Both the position numbers and the translations under genes were made by a program. 64,000 nucleotides of DNA, taken from assembly GCA_028824555.1 (NCBI GenBank), contig JAPPDJ010000045.1, positions 1-64,000 of the forward strand. Reading direction: 5' to 3'. Within the stretch, counting starts at the first letter, position 1. Each line of letters begins with the position of its first letter. Of this stretch, positions 1 through 8,814 are shown piece by piece. The stretch is from Gammaproteobacteria bacterium (GTDB lineage Bacteria > Pseudomonadota > Gammaproteobacteria > Pseudomonadales > Azotimanducaceae). Below the pieces are notes generated by a model. That model was not told the origin of the DNA. It did no database searches and was given only the letters and a program-made list of their open reading frames with translations.

Positions 1-79
1 ATGCGAGCGAACGCGAGCACGAAGGCCAGCAGTTCGCGCCAGCGAACTGCCGACGTGCCCTACAGGGCGCGCTAGCAGG
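1..79. repeat. Two-hairpin palindromic repeat, copy 1
   Basis: Intergenic repeat unit. The first hairpin has 9-bp arms, GCAGTTCGC at 29-37 and GCGAACTGC at 42-50, with a GCCA loop. It is followed by a second palindrome built on GTGCCC/GGGCGC. The upstream tag GCGAGCACGAAGGCCA recurs at about 11.4 and 56.0 kb, and its end also near 31.07 kb. The rest of the stretch up to argG shows no gene I can support. Confidence 0.85.
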
Positions 80-239
80 CAAGACGAGCCGCGACGGCGC
101 CCTGCCACGCACCAACCCTCGACCGCCGCATAGCTATGGAACATCCCCTCCTGCGTGGGAAGGAAATTGGCCTGCCCAGGTTGCGAGGAGGCGATGCGCG
201 TTTACACTCGCCGCCTTGTCCCAATAGCCGGATGTCCCC

Positions 240-1448
240 ATGCCCCGCAAGATTGCGCTCGCCTATTCCGGCGGGCTCGACACCTCCGTCATGTGCCGTT
301 GGTTGCAGGAGATGCACGAGGCGGAGGTGGTCACGTTTACCGCCGACATCGGTCAGGGTGCCGAAGTGGAGCCGGCGCGCGCCAAGGCCGAGGCGCTGGG
401 GGTGCGGGAGATCTTCATCGAGGATCTCACCGAGGCGTTCGTTGCCGACTACGTCTTTCCCATGTTCCGCGCCAATGCGGTCTATGAGGGGGAGTACCTG
501 CTTGGTACCAGCATCGCGAGGCCCCTCATCGCCAAGCGCCTGGTGGAGGTGGCCGCTGCCACCGGCGCAGATGCCATCGCCCACGGCGCCACCGGCAAGG
601 GCAACGATCAGGTGCGCTTTGAGCTTGCCGCCTATGCCCTCAATCCCGATATCGAGGTCATCGCGCCCTGGCGCTCGCCAGAGTGGGAACTGCACTCCCG
701 CGAGGCCTGCATGGCCTATGCCGCCGAACGCCAGATCCCGGTGGACTTCCAGCGCAACGGCGGTTCGCCGTATTCCATGGATGCCAACCTGCTGCACATC
801 TCCTACGAGGGTGGCGGACTCGAAGACCCCGGCAACCCCCCGGACGAAGACATGTGGCGTTGGAGCGTGTCGCCCGAGCACGCACCGGATGCGCCGTTCG
901 ACCTCGACATCGACTTCGCCGGTGGCGACGCTTCGGCGCTCGACGGCGAAGCCATGAGCCCGGCCACCCTGCTGCGACGCCTGAACGAGATCGGCGGCGC
1001 GCACGGCGTGGGACGTAGTGACATCGTCGAGAACCGCTATGTCGGCATGAAGTCCCGCGGCTGCTACGAAACTCCGGGCGGCACCATCCTGCTAAAGGCG
1101 CACCGAGCGGTCGAATCCATCACCCTGGACCGCGAGGCGGCGCACCTCAAGGACGAACTCATGCCTCGCTATGCGGCGCTGATCTACAACGGCTATTGGT
1201 TTTCGCCCGAACGGCTTGCCCTGCAGGCGCTCATCGACGAGACGCAAAAGGTCGTGCATGGTCGCGTCCGCGTGCGCCTTTACAAAGGCGCCGTGAGTGT
1301 GATCGGGCGCTGGTCCGACAGCCACAGCCTGTATGACGAAGGCGTTGTCACCTTCGAGGACGACGCTGGCGCGTACCAGCAGGAAGACGCCACCGGCTTC
1401 ATCCGCCTGAACGCCCTGCGCCTAAGGCTTGCGGCCCGGCGGGGGTAG
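240..1448 (+). CDS. argG: Argininosuccinate synthase
   Basis: Cytosolic enzyme joining citrulline and aspartate with ATP to give argininosuccinate, the penultimate step of arginine biosynthesis. The N-terminal ATP-pyrophosphatase loop AYSGGLDTS is at about residues 8-16, and the citrulline/aspartate-binding segment [11 protein letters not shown] follows near residue 120. At 402 residues it matches the shorter bacterial type rather than the roughly 447-residue E. coli type. The ATG at 240 places the conserved [11 protein letters not shown] start correctly. It stands alone: a repeat lies upstream and a large inverted repeat downstream, so it is probably monocistronic. Confidence 0.97.
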   Translation: MPRKIALAYSGGLDTSVMCRWLQEMHEAEVVTFTADIGQGAEVEPARAKAEALGVREIFIEDLTEAFVADYVFPMFRANAVYEGEYLLGTSIARPLIAKRLVEVAAATGADAIAHGATGKGNDQVRFELAAYALNPDIEVIAPWRSPEWELHSREACMAYAAERQIPVDFQRNGGSPYSMDANLLHISYEGGGLEDPGNPPDEDMWRWSVSPEHAPDAPFDLDIDFAGGDASALDGEAMSPATLLRRLNEIGGAHGVGRSDIVENRYVGMKSRGCYETPGGTILLKAHRAVESITLDREAAHLKDELMPRYAALIYNGYWFSPERLALQALIDETQKVVHGRVRVRLYKGAVSVIGRWSDSHSLYDEGVVTFEDDAGAYQQEDATGFIRLNALRLRLAARRG

Positions 1449-1798
1449 GAGGTTTCGTTCGGAGATTGTGGGGGGTACGGGCGTTGGGTCGGCGGCCCCC
1501 CCTCCGAGAAAAGCGAGGACGCTTTTCTCGACTCCCCCGCGAGGGGGGAGTGACGGGACCCTGGCACCTCCAACAAGGGTGGTGGCGCGCACTTTCCTGT
1601 CACTCCCCCCTAGCGGGGGAGTCGAGAAACGGCGTTCCTCGCCGTTTCTCGGAGGGGGGGGCCGCCCGCGGGCTGTGCAGAGGCGCTAGTCCGCGCTAGC
1701 CCGAGCGAGAGCTTGGGCAAACCACGCATGCATGGTTCAAACTTGCGAGACTGTTAGAATCCTTGCCCGAGGGTCGAGAGGGTACGGCGGAAGAACGG
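1449..1798. repeat. Intergenic region with a ~176-bp nested inverted repeat
   Basis: Outer arms GGCGG-C7-TCCGAGAAA (from 1491) and TTTCTCGGA-G8-CCGCC (to 1666) are nearly perfect inverted copies. Inside them, GACTCCCCCGCGAGGGGGGAG (about 1530-1552) is mirrored by CTCCCCCCTAGCGGGGGAGTC (about 1602-1623). Each side also contains a short hairpin of its own, such as GAGAAAAGCGAGGACGCTTTTCTC. The layout resembles a pair of REP elements in opposite orientation (BIME). I see no gene here. The tail from about 1680 should hold the promoter of the following operon, but no convincing boxes are visible. Confidence 0.8.
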
Positions 1799-2959
1799 GT
1801 GGCTAGCGAGCCGAGCAAGAAAATCCTCGTCGTGGATGACGAGCCAGATGTCGAGCGCTTGATCCGGCAACGCATGCGCCGGGACATCCGTACCGGCAAG
1901 TACGAGTTTCTCTTCGCTGGCGATGGGGTGCAGGCCCTCGCCCGCCTGCACGAGGCGCCCGATGTCGAGCTGGTGCTCTCCGACATCAACATGCCGCGCA
2001 TGGACGGCCTCACCCTGCTCGATGAGGTCGGCAAGCTGAATCCGGACCTGCGCTCCGTGATCGTGTCGGCCTACGGCGACATGGAGAACATCCGCACGGC
2101 GATGAATCGAGGCGCCTTCGACTTCGTCACCAAGCCCCTCGACTTCAACGACCTGCGAACCACCGTGGACCGCGCTCTCGCCAACGCCGAGATGTGGCGC
2201 GAGGCGGTGGCGTCCCGGGACAAGCTGCTCGCCATCCAGAACGAACTCACGATTGCCAACCAGATGCAGCAATCCATCCTGCCGAGCACCTTTCCCTCCA
2301 ATCCGGAGTATCAGATCTACGGCAGCATGGACCCGGCGCGGGATGTCGGCGGAGATTTTTTCGACATCTTCCAGCTCGAAGACGGTCGGGTCGGCCTCGC
2401 CATCGCCGACGTGTCCGACAAGGGCGTGCCGGCGGCGCTGTTCATGATGTCGAGTCGGACGCTGCTGAAGGGTTCGGCCATCGGCAACCGCCACCCGGGT
2501 CCCGCACTGACGGAAGTCAACAACCTGCTGTCCGACGACAACGACGCGGCCATGTTCGTGACCATGTTCTACGCCATCTACGATCCTGCCGCCGGAACGT
2601 TGGACTATGCCAACGGCGGCCACAACCAACCGGTGCGAGTCCAACCCGACGGCACGGTCACCGACCTCGCCACCACCGGCGGCATCGCCTTGGGCGTCGC
2701 ATCGGGCATCACGTACAACGAGACGCAGATTTCCCTCGATCCCGGCGACAGCGTCGTGCTCTACACCGACGGGGTGACAGAGGCCACGGACGCTGCCAAG
2801 GAGGAGTTCGGCATGGAGCGGCTGCACGAGGTGTTCGCAGAAGGCGCACCCCAGGATGCCCGCGAGATCAACGATCGGGTGTTCGATGCGGTGCGTCGCT
2901 TCGCCGACGGCGCACAGCAGTCCGACGACATCACCTGCTTGGTGCTGCACCGCAACTGA
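1799..2959 (+). CDS. Response regulator with PP2C-type (SpoIIE/RsbU) phosphatase output
   Basis: Receiver domain at residues 5-125 with acidic pocket DD (13-14), phosphoacceptor Asp62 in LSDINMPRMDG and the switch Lys in KPLDF. A short linker leads to a PP2C/SpoIIE serine phosphatase domain with metal-binding GGDFFD, DVSDKG, GGHN, LYTDGVTEA and a final SDDIT. This architecture (HsbR/RsbU-like) dephosphorylates an anti-anti-sigma factor when the receiver is phosphorylated. I prefer the GTG at 1799, with GGAAG just upstream, over an in-frame TTG at 1763. The RsbW-like kinase follows 10 bp downstream. No STAS-domain target lies in this operon. Confidence 0.9.
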   Translation: MASEPSKKILVVDDEPDVERLIRQRMRRDIRTGKYEFLFAGDGVQALARLHEAPDVELVLSDINMPRMDGLTLLDEVGKLNPDLRSVIVSAYGDMENIRTAMNRGAFDFVTKPLDFNDLRTTVDRALANAEMWREAVASRDKLLAIQNELTIANQMQQSILPSTFPSNPEYQIYGSMDPARDVGGDFFDIFQLEDGRVGLAIADVSDKGVPAALFMMSSRTLLKGSAIGNRHPGPALTEVNNLLSDDNDAAMFVTMFYAIYDPAAGTLDYANGGHNQPVRVQPDGTVTDLATTGGIALGVASGITYNETQISLDPGDSVVLYTDGVTEATDAAKEEFGMERLHEVFAEGAPQDAREINDRVFDAVRRFADGAQQSDDITCLVLHRN

Positions 2960-2969
2960 GGGCTTCGAC

Positions 2970-3383
2970 ATGGCCGACACGCGACTCACGCTGTCGATTC
3001 CCGAAGACGAGGATGCCTTGGAGCAAACGCTCGAGAAGGTGGACGATTTGGCCGAGGCGCATGACTGGCCCGCAGCTTCCGCCTACCAGATCCGCCTCGC
3101 CATCGAGGAAATCGTCCTCAACGTCATCAAGTACGGAGTGGTCGGTGGGGGCCAGATCGACATCGACATCTCGCCCGGCCCAGACACGGTTTCCGTACGT
3201 ATCAGCGACAACGGCAAGGCGTTCGACCCCACGCACGACTCGGAGGTGCCCGACACCGACGCTGAACTGCATGACCGACCCATCGGGGGGCTCGGCGTCT
3301 TCCTCGTCGGCCGGGTAATGGACGAGTTTCACTACGTGCGCGAGCAAGACCTAAACGTCGTCACCCTGATCAAGAAGCTCTAG
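2970..3383 (+). CDS. RsbW-like serine kinase / anti-sigma factor (HATPase_c)
   Basis: A 137-residue stand-alone GHKL ATPase domain. The N box is LAIEEIVLNVIKYG (about residues 44-57), the G1 box is ISDNGKAFDP, and the G2 region is PIGGLGVFLV near residue 105. The family phosphorylates STAS-domain antagonists and can bind sigma factors, the reverse of the PP2C phosphatase encoded just upstream. The ATG at 2970 avoids a spurious N-terminal extension that would overlap the phosphatase gene. Its stop codon is in the same frame as the next gene, whose GTG begins 3 bp later. The function is inferred from family and pairing. Confidence 0.88.
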   Translation: MADTRLTLSIPEDEDALEQTLEKVDDLAEAHDWPAASAYQIRLAIEEIVLNVIKYGVVGGGQIDIDISPGPDTVSVRISDNGKAFDPTHDSEVPDTDAELHDRPIGGLGVFLVGRVMDEFHYVREQDLNVVTLIKKL

Positions 3384-3386
3384 CCC

Positions 3387-4664
3387 GTGCTTGAGCACCT
3401 GCGATCGACCCCCGCCGCCGTAGGGGCGACCCTTGGGGTTGCCCGCGCCGACGAAACCAAGACCGTTCGACACGCGAACGCGGGCGCGGACAAGCCCCAC
3501 CCCTTCGTAGCTTTTTGCGTCGTGCTTGGCGCCGTCGTTCTTGTCGCGTCTCCTGGCTGGGGTGAGGTTGCCGGAGTTGCCGACGAACGCATCCTCTTCG
3601 GCCAGTCCGCCGCGTTCACCGGCCCGGCGGAGCAGCTCGGACGCGACATGCGGCTTGGCATCGAGGCCGCCTTCGCCGAGGCCAACAGAGCCGGTGGCAT
3701 CCATGGCCGGCGGCTGGAACTCATGTCTCGCGACGACGCCTACGAACCGGAAGCCGCCATCGCCAACACCCGCCGCTTGATCGAGGAAGACGGCGTGTTC
3801 GCCCTCATCGGCGCGGTCGGCACCCCCACGTCGCGTTCCGCCGCACCGGTGGCGGAAGCCGCCGGCGTGCCCTACATCGCGCCCTTCACAGGCGCCGAGT
3901 TTCTGCGTTCCTCGGAGCTTCGAAGCGTGGTTAATCTCCGTGCCTCCTACTATCAGGAGACCGAGGCCATGGTGGCGCACCTGATCGAGGACCTGGACAT
4001 CCGCGATATCGCCGTGATGCGCCAGGACGACTCCTTTGGCCTCGCTGGATACAACGGCGTGCGGCTGGCGATGGAGCGGCGCGACATGGAACTCGCTGCC
4101 ACCGCGGTCTATCGGCGCAACACCACGGCGGTCAAGACGGGCGTGCTGGATCTCATGCGCGCCGAGCCGGGTGCGGTAATCCTCATCGGCGCATACGAGC
4201 CCGTGGCCGCCACCATAGCTTGGTCCCGCCATCTCGGCTTTGATCCCGTGTTCCTCACCATCTCCTTCGTCGGCAGCAACGCGCTTGCGGGCGAGTTGGG
4301 GGCTCGCGGCGACGGCGTCTTCGTGACGCAGGTCGTGCCGTTGCCAAGCGATGGCCTCGACGTGGTGCGGGCATACCGCAATGCGCTCGCGGCGCTGAAC
4401 CAAGACGCCGCACCCGGGTTCGTCTCCCTCGAGGGATACCTGGCCGGCCGCCTCGCCATCGTTGCGCTCGAAGGCGCCGGCGCCGAAGTCACTCGCGCAC
4501 GGTTCCTCGAAACGTTGCACCAGGCTGGTGCCATCGACATGGGCGGATTTCAGCTCGAATACGGCACCGACGACAATCAGGGTTCGGACGAGGTGTTCGT
4601 CACGGTCATCGACCCGGGCGGTGGCTATCGCAGCGTCACGAGTCTCGCGGAAGGGCGCCGATGA
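3387..4664 (+). CDS. Periplasmic substrate-binding protein, branched-chain amino acid type (Peripla_BP_6)
   Basis: Leu/Ile/Val-binding-protein family, class I periplasmic fold. A hydrophobic signal segment (AFCVVLGAVVLVAS, about residues 44-57) precedes the mature domain, which begins near DERILFGQSAAFTGPAEQLG; ligand-binding segments GAVGTPTSRSAAPVA and RQDDSFGLAGYNGV follow. The GTG at 3387 is the first possible start after the upstream stop. It leaves about 40 residues before the signal, encoded partly by a copy of the genomic repeat GTAGGGGCGACCCTTG (about 3421-3436), so the true start may be internal (GTG near 3522). No ABC permease is present. The gene overlaps the histidine kinase by 4 bp, which suggests it is a ligand sensor for that kinase. 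Confidence 0.85.
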   Translation: MLEHLRSTPAAVGATLGVARADETKTVRHANAGADKPHPFVAFCVVLGAVVLVASPGWGEVAGVADERILFGQSAAFTGPAEQLGRDMRLGIEAAFAEANRAGGIHGRRLELMSRDDAYEPEAAIANTRRLIEEDGVFALIGAVGTPTSRSAAPVAEAAGVPYIAPFTGAEFLRSSELRSVVNLRASYYQETEAMVAHLIEDLDIRDIAVMRQDDSFGLAGYNGVRLAMERRDMELAATAVYRRNTTAVKTGVLDLMRAEPGAVILIGAYEPVAATIAWSRHLGFDPVFLTISFVGSNALAGELGARGDGVFVTQVVPLPSDGLDVVRAYRNALAALNQDAAPGFVSLEGYLAGRLAIVALEGAGAEVTRARFLETLHQAGAIDMGGFQLEYGTDDNQGSDEVFVTVIDPGGGYRSVTSLAEGRR

Positions 4665-6955
4665 GCGAGCCGGAGAACGGCGTCGAAGCCGAGGCCCCTC
4701 CAGCGAAACGGCACGGTTTGCTCGGTCGCCTGGCGCGCATGCTGGACCGCATCGCAGTGCGCCTCTATCTCGCCATCGGCGGCGCAGTGCTCTTGACGAT
4801 GGCCGCGAGCCTCGTCGGCTGGCTGTCGTTCGACGCGGTTGGCGACGCGCAGGAGCGGGTCGGGCAACGCAGCGTGCCCGGGCTCGTGGGGGCGTTTGGC
4901 CTGGCGCGACAGAGCAACCTGCTGGCGGTGGCGGCCGAGCGCCTTGCCGCTGCCACGACGCCGGCGGAACTCGAACGCGTTCGGGGTACAGTGGGACAGG
5001 ATCTGGAGCTGTTCGAGGAGCACCTCGAAGCACTCGCCAACGCCGACGCCGACGACGCCGTGCTGGCGGTGCGGACCCAGGCGCACGAACTCGCTGCCAA
5101 CATCGAGGCCGTCGAACGCTCGGTGGGGCAGCGCTTCGTCCTCTCCGGTCGGCGCGAGGACTTGAGCGCCGAGTTGGCCACGTTGCAGACTCGCTTCGAG
5201 GCGAGCTTCGCGAGCGCCTTGGACGATCAGTTCTTCTTCACGGTGACGGGCTTCCGCGACCTCGACTCCACGGCGGCCCCGCAGGAGCGCCACCTGAACG
5301 CCGATCAGGTGATGCGCTACCGCCACCTGACCGAGCTCTATGCCAATGCCACCATCGGCACCCGCCTCGTGGCGATGGCCTTCACTTCCACCGACGCGGC
5401 TTTGCTCGAACCCTTGCGGGAACGCTTCGAGGCTGCTAGCGACGGTGCCCGGCGCAGTCTCTCCCGACTCGGCGAAGCCGAGCTACCCGAAGAGCTCGTG
5501 CAGGACTTCAACCGTCTGTTTGCCATCGGCTTTGGCGAGGATGCTGGCTTTTCCCTGCGCGCCAGCGAGCTGGCCCTGCTCGAGGAACAGCAGACCCTTG
5601 CAGTCGCCAATCGGGGCCTTGCCGCCGAGCTCGTGGACGAAATCAACGTGATGGTGGGTGCCGCGGAGCAGGATGCCGCCACTGCCACCGAGGCGGCGGC
5701 CGACGTCATCAACATCGGCGAAAACGCGTTGCTGCTCTTGAATGCGTTCAGCATCGTCGGGGCCCTCGCCATCGCCATGGTTGTGGTGGCGCCGCTGCTG
5801 CGGCGGTTGCAACGGCTGGCAGACCGGATGCGCCAGATGGCCGCGGGAGACCTCAAGTCCAGCGTCGAGATCGAGGGCAACGACGAGGTGGCGGAACTCG
5901 GCCGCACTCTGGAGGTGTTCCGGCTCCGCTCCATCGAGGCGCAGCGCCTCAACCTCGTCGAGCGGCAGGCGGAGGAACTGCGCCGCGTCAATTCGAGGCT
6001 GGAGGACACCCTCGGCGAACTGCGCCGGGCGCAGGATCAGATCGTCATGCGCGAGAAGCTCGCCGCGCTCGGCGAACTCACCGCCGGAGTCGCACACGAG
6101 ATCCGCAATCCCCTGAACTTCGTGAAGAATTTTGCCGAGGGCTGCACGGAACTGTTGACCGAGTTGAACGAGGAACTGGCCGACCTCATCTCCGCCGAGG
6201 CGGGCCACCTCGACGACGAGCAGCGCGAGTACGTGGCCGAGATCAATGGCGACATGAGCGAGAACCTCGAACGCATCCTGCATCACACCAGGCGCGCCGA
6301 CCGCATCGTGCGCGACATGCTGTCCATGGGCCGGGGCGGCGGCGAGCGTCGTCCAGCCCCCATCAACGACCTGCTCGACGAACACGCCCGCCTTGCCTAT
6401 CACAGTGCCCGCGCCACGGACTCCGACTTCAACATGGAGATCGAAACGGACTACGATCCCGACGCCGGGGAGATCGAGGTCGTGCCGCAGGACGTGGGGC
6501 GGGTGTTCCTCAACATGGTCAGCAATGCGGCATACGCCACCAACGAGAAGCGGCGAGCGCGCGAGGAGGCCGGCGCGGCCGACGACGGCTGGGAACCCGG
6601 CCTCAAGCTCAGCACCCGGCGTCGCGGCGACAGCGTCGAGGTGCAGGTTCACGACAACGGCAGCGGCATTCCTTCGGACTTGGTGGACAAGGTCTTCAAT
6701 CCTTTCTTCACCACCAAGCCCACCGATCAGGGCACTGGCCTGGGCCTTGCCCTTTCCGCCGACATCATCCGCAACCACGGTGGCAGCATTCGGGTCGATA
6801 CCGCGGCCGGCGAGTACACGACGATGATCGTGGAACTGCCGGTGAAGGCGCCTGCCTCGGCAACGGCAATCGACGACGAGGACGACGACGATGCGGATGA
6901 CGACGAAGGCGTCGGCGAGGACAACGACGACGAAGGCACCGACGAGGAGGGCTGA
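4661..6955 (+). CDS. Large membrane sensor histidine kinase
   Basis: A 764-residue transmembrane kinase. TM1 is at about residues 31-53, followed by a long helical periplasmic sensor (about 55-355), TM2 at about 358-378, a HAMP linker and a coiled coil (EAQRLNLVERQAEELRRVN). The HisKA box GVAHEIRNPLNF has phosphoacceptor His479. Next come the N box (NMVSNAAYATNEK), G1 (HDNGSGIP), F box (NPFFTTK) and G2 (GTGLGLAL). The C terminus is an unusual acidic tail of about 35 residues made almost only of Asp, Glu and Gly. Its ATG overlaps the stop of the binding-protein gene (ATGA). Likely partners are that binding protein as input and the receiver-phosphatase as output. Confidence 0.93.
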   Translation: MSEPENGVEAEAPPAKRHGLLGRLARMLDRIAVRLYLAIGGAVLLTMAASLVGWLSFDAVGDAQERVGQRSVPGLVGAFGLARQSNLLAVAAERLAAATTPAELERVRGTVGQDLELFEEHLEALANADADDAVLAVRTQAHELAANIEAVERSVGQRFVLSGRREDLSAELATLQTRFEASFASALDDQFFFTVTGFRDLDSTAAPQERHLNADQVMRYRHLTELYANATIGTRLVAMAFTSTDAALLEPLRERFEAASDGARRSLSRLGEAELPEELVQDFNRLFAIGFGEDAGFSLRASELALLEEQQTLAVANRGLAAELVDEINVMVGAAEQDAATATEAAADVINIGENALLLLNAFSIVGALAIAMVVVAPLLRRLQRLADRMRQMAAGDLKSSVEIEGNDEVAELGRTLEVFRLRSIEAQRLNLVERQAEELRRVNSRLEDTLGELRRAQDQIVMREKLAALGELTAGVAHEIRNPLNFVKNFAEGCTELLTELNEELADLISAEAGHLDDEQREYVAEINGDMSENLERILHHTRRADRIVRDMLSMGRGGGERRPAPINDLLDEHARLAYHSARATDSDFNMEIETDYDPDAGEIEVVPQDVGRVFLNMVSNAAYATNEKRRAREEAGAADDGWEPGLKLSTRRRGDSVEVQVHDNGSGIPSDLVDKVFNPFFTTKPTDQGTGLGLALSADIIRNHGGSIRVDTAAGEYTTMIVELPVKAPASATAIDDEDDDDADDDEGVGEDNDDEGTDEEG

Positions 6956-6958
6956 GGC

Positions 6959-8008
6959 ATGAGGGCGGCGGTGATGGAGCGGGGCGCATTCCGCGTCGAG
7001 ACTTTGGACGATCCAGTTCCTGGGCCGGGTGAGGTGATCGCCAAGTCCGTCGCTTGCGGAATTTGCGGTTCCGACCTGCACGCGGCTCGGCATACGGAGG
7101 ATTTCGTTGCGACTAGCCGAGAGGCTGGCGGGGCGTTCAAGCTCACGACGTTCGATCCGGTGGTGCTGGGGCACGAGTTCTGCGCGGAGGTGGTGGACTT
7201 TGGGCCCGGCGAGACACCGGCTGGAGTTCGCGTCGGCGACCATGTGTGCTCGGTGCCGATGCTCGCGCGTCAGCCGGTGGTTCCGGTGGGCTACAGCCCG
7301 GACGCTCCTGGCGGCTTCGCTGAATACATGCTGCTGACGGCGGAGCTGTTGCAGCGAGTTCCTACCGGACTGCCGCCTACTCACGCGGCGCTTACCGAAC
7401 CGATGGCGGTGGGCTACCACGCGGTGAACATGGCGCGCCTTGAGGGCGGAGAAACGACGCTGGTGATCGGTGCCGGGCCGGTGGGGCTCGCCGTGGTGGC
7501 GGCGCTCAAGGCACTCCGGGCAGATGCGAACGCGAAAGCGCCCGGCGCGATTCTGGTCGCGGAATACTCGCCGGAACGGCGCCGCTTGGCCGAGAAGCTC
7601 GGTGCCGACACGGTGGTGGACCCGGCCGAGCGCGCACCGTGGCAACTGCCGGAAATCGCCAAGCGCGAACCGATCGTGGCGTTCGAATGCGTCGGCGTCC
7701 CCGGCGTGATCGATCAGATGTTCCTAGGCGCACCTCGGCACTCGCGCCTGGTCATCGTCGGCGTCTGCCTGCAAACCGACCACGCCCGCCCCTTGATCGC
7801 CATCAACAAGGAACTCAACGTGCAATACGTGCTCGGCTACACGGCAGCAGAATTCGCCGAAACCCTGCGCCTCATCGCCGACGGCGTGCTGCCCGTTGAA
7901 CCCATCATCACCCACACGGTGGGCCTCGATGGCGTTGGCGAAGCCTTCGAGACGCTGGCGACGCCGAACCAGCAAGGCAAGGTTCTGGTGGCACCGTGGA
8001 ACGCCTAG
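6959..8008 (+). CDS. Zinc-dependent alcohol dehydrogenase family (MDR)
   Basis: Medium-chain dehydrogenase/reductase of 349 residues. The catalytic-zinc motif CGICGSDLH is near residue 38 and LGHEFCAEV near residue 70. The nucleotide-binding motif LVIGAGPVGLAV is at about 168, followed by a Rossmann fold. The four-cysteine structural-zinc lobe seen in classical alcohol dehydrogenases is absent: only one Cys lies in the corresponding segment. The substrate is unknown; sorbitol/threonine dehydrogenase-like enzymes are the nearest broad group. It follows the kinase gene by 3 bp and may be co-transcribed, though a functional link is not obvious. Confidence 0.88.
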   Translation: MRAAVMERGAFRVETLDDPVPGPGEVIAKSVACGICGSDLHAARHTEDFVATSREAGGAFKLTTFDPVVLGHEFCAEVVDFGPGETPAGVRVGDHVCSVPMLARQPVVPVGYSPDAPGGFAEYMLLTAELLQRVPTGLPPTHAALTEPMAVGYHAVNMARLEGGETTLVIGAGPVGLAVVAALKALRADANAKAPGAILVAEYSPERRRLAEKLGADTVVDPAERAPWQLPEIAKREPIVAFECVGVPGVIDQMFLGAPRHSRLVIVGVCLQTDHARPLIAINKELNVQYVLGYTAAEFAETLRLIADGVLPVEPIITHTVGLDGVGEAFETLATPNQQGKVLVAPWNA

Positions 8009-8330
8009 TGCGCCCTTGGCCCTTGCGGTGGGCTCTGGGGGGAGGGCATCTTGCCCTCTACGCTCGCAAGGGCGTGTGGCATGACCGGCGTTCGTGGAGG
8101 CTGGCTAGTCGGTGGGTTTGTTCGAGGCTGGCGCCTTGTTGGCGTTGGGTGGGATGCGGCGTGTGGTGGCGCTGGCCGGCTCCGCTGCGTGCGCGCCTTC
8201 GGCGCGCTTGGAGGGCGAGACGCCCTCCCCCCAGAAGGGCCCTCGCACGGCAGGGGCTGCTTTGCTTGGTCATTGCCGGCGGGTGCTGTTCGAGCTGGGC
8301 CGCATACGTTGAACTGAAGGAGGATTCACC
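8009..8330. repeat. Intergenic region with a 200-bp inverted repeat
   Basis: Perfect 13-bp arms CTGGGGGGAGGGC (8035-8047) and GCCCTCCCCCCAG (8222-8234) enclose about 175 bp. Each end also folds alone: GAGGGCATCTTGCCCTC on the left and GGAGGGCGAGACGCCCTCC on the right. A GCGCGCCTTCGGCGCGC hairpin lies near 8193. The design matches the elements at 1.5 and 11.4 kb. No convincing coding sequence is present. A strong Shine-Dalgarno GAAGGAGG near 8317 serves the next gene. Confidence 0.8.
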
Positions 8331-8762
8331 ATGATCGTCATGCTCGACCACATCGGTGTCGTCGCGCACACCATTGAGGAGGCGATGGAGACGCTCGACT
8401 CGCGCCTCGGCTTCCCCTTGGACGAGGGTGCGACGCCTCTCCCCGACGGCGCTTACTTCGCGCCAGAAGGAACCCACAACTACATGTTCCAGGTCGGCGA
8501 AGGCCAAACCCGCATCGAGGTGCTGATTCCGGCGGTAAAGGAAGCTGGCACCTGGAAATACCTGCAGCGCTTCGGCCCGGGCCTGCACCATTGGGGCTTC
8601 GGCTGCGACGACGTTGCCGCCGAATCCGCGCGCCTGCGCGCTCAGGGGCTACGCCAAATCGACCTTGGGGTGGCGGACCCGAACAGCGTCTCGGCAGCCT
8701 TCTTCCATCCCAAATCCGCCGGCGGCATCCTCACGGAGCTGGTCCCCGCAAGGCGGCGTTGA
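8331..8762 (+). CDS. VOC-family protein, methylmalonyl-CoA epimerase-like
   Basis: A 143-residue vicinal-oxygen-chelate protein with paired beta-alpha-beta-beta-beta modules. It opens with MLDHIGVVAHTIEEAM, whose His is the usual first metal ligand; LHHWGFGCDD supplies the second and the near-terminal Glu of ILTELVPARR the third. This ligand set and length fit methylmalonyl-CoA epimerase or a glyoxalase-fold isomerase, but no methylmalonyl-CoA mutase is nearby. The start is fixed by an excellent Shine-Dalgarno, AAGGAGG, about 7 bp upstream. A perfect hairpin separates it from the convergent amidohydrolase gene. Confidence 0.82.
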   Translation: MIVMLDHIGVVAHTIEEAMETLDSRLGFPLDEGATPLPDGAYFAPEGTHNYMFQVGEGQTRIEVLIPAVKEAGTWKYLQRFGPGLHHWGFGCDDVAAESARLRAQGLRQIDLGVADPNSVSAAFFHPKSAGGILTELVPARRR

Positions 8763-8771
8763 TCGCCCTTC

Positions 8772-8802
8772 CGTTGGGGACGGGCCGGTCCCGTCCCCAA
8801 CG
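8772..8802. terminator. Perfect hairpin between convergent genes
   Basis: Arms CGTTGGGGACGGG (8772-8784) and CCCGTCCCCAACG (8790-8802) with a 5-nt loop, lying between the converging VOC and amidohydrolase genes. There is no T tract, so it is either a bidirectional terminator or one of the repeat hairpins. A close relative, CGTAGGGGACGGG, follows trpG. Confidence 0.6.
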
Positions 8803-8814
8803 ATCATCGCACGG

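Noticed and set aside
1754-2989. A 411-residue minus-strand frame opposite the receiver-phosphatase
   Set aside because: It is fully overlapped by a gene with intact receiver and PP2C motifs; the antisense product shows no domain.
5483-7645. A 720-residue open frame on the minus strand opposite the histidine kinase and dehydrogenase
   Set aside because: It is antisense to two genes with full conserved motifs; long antisense frames are expected at this GC content, and its translation has no recognisable domain.
8009-8330. Several overlapping short frames upstream of the VOC gene
   Set aside because: They lie in an inverted-repeat unit and have no start signals except the one for the VOC gene itself.
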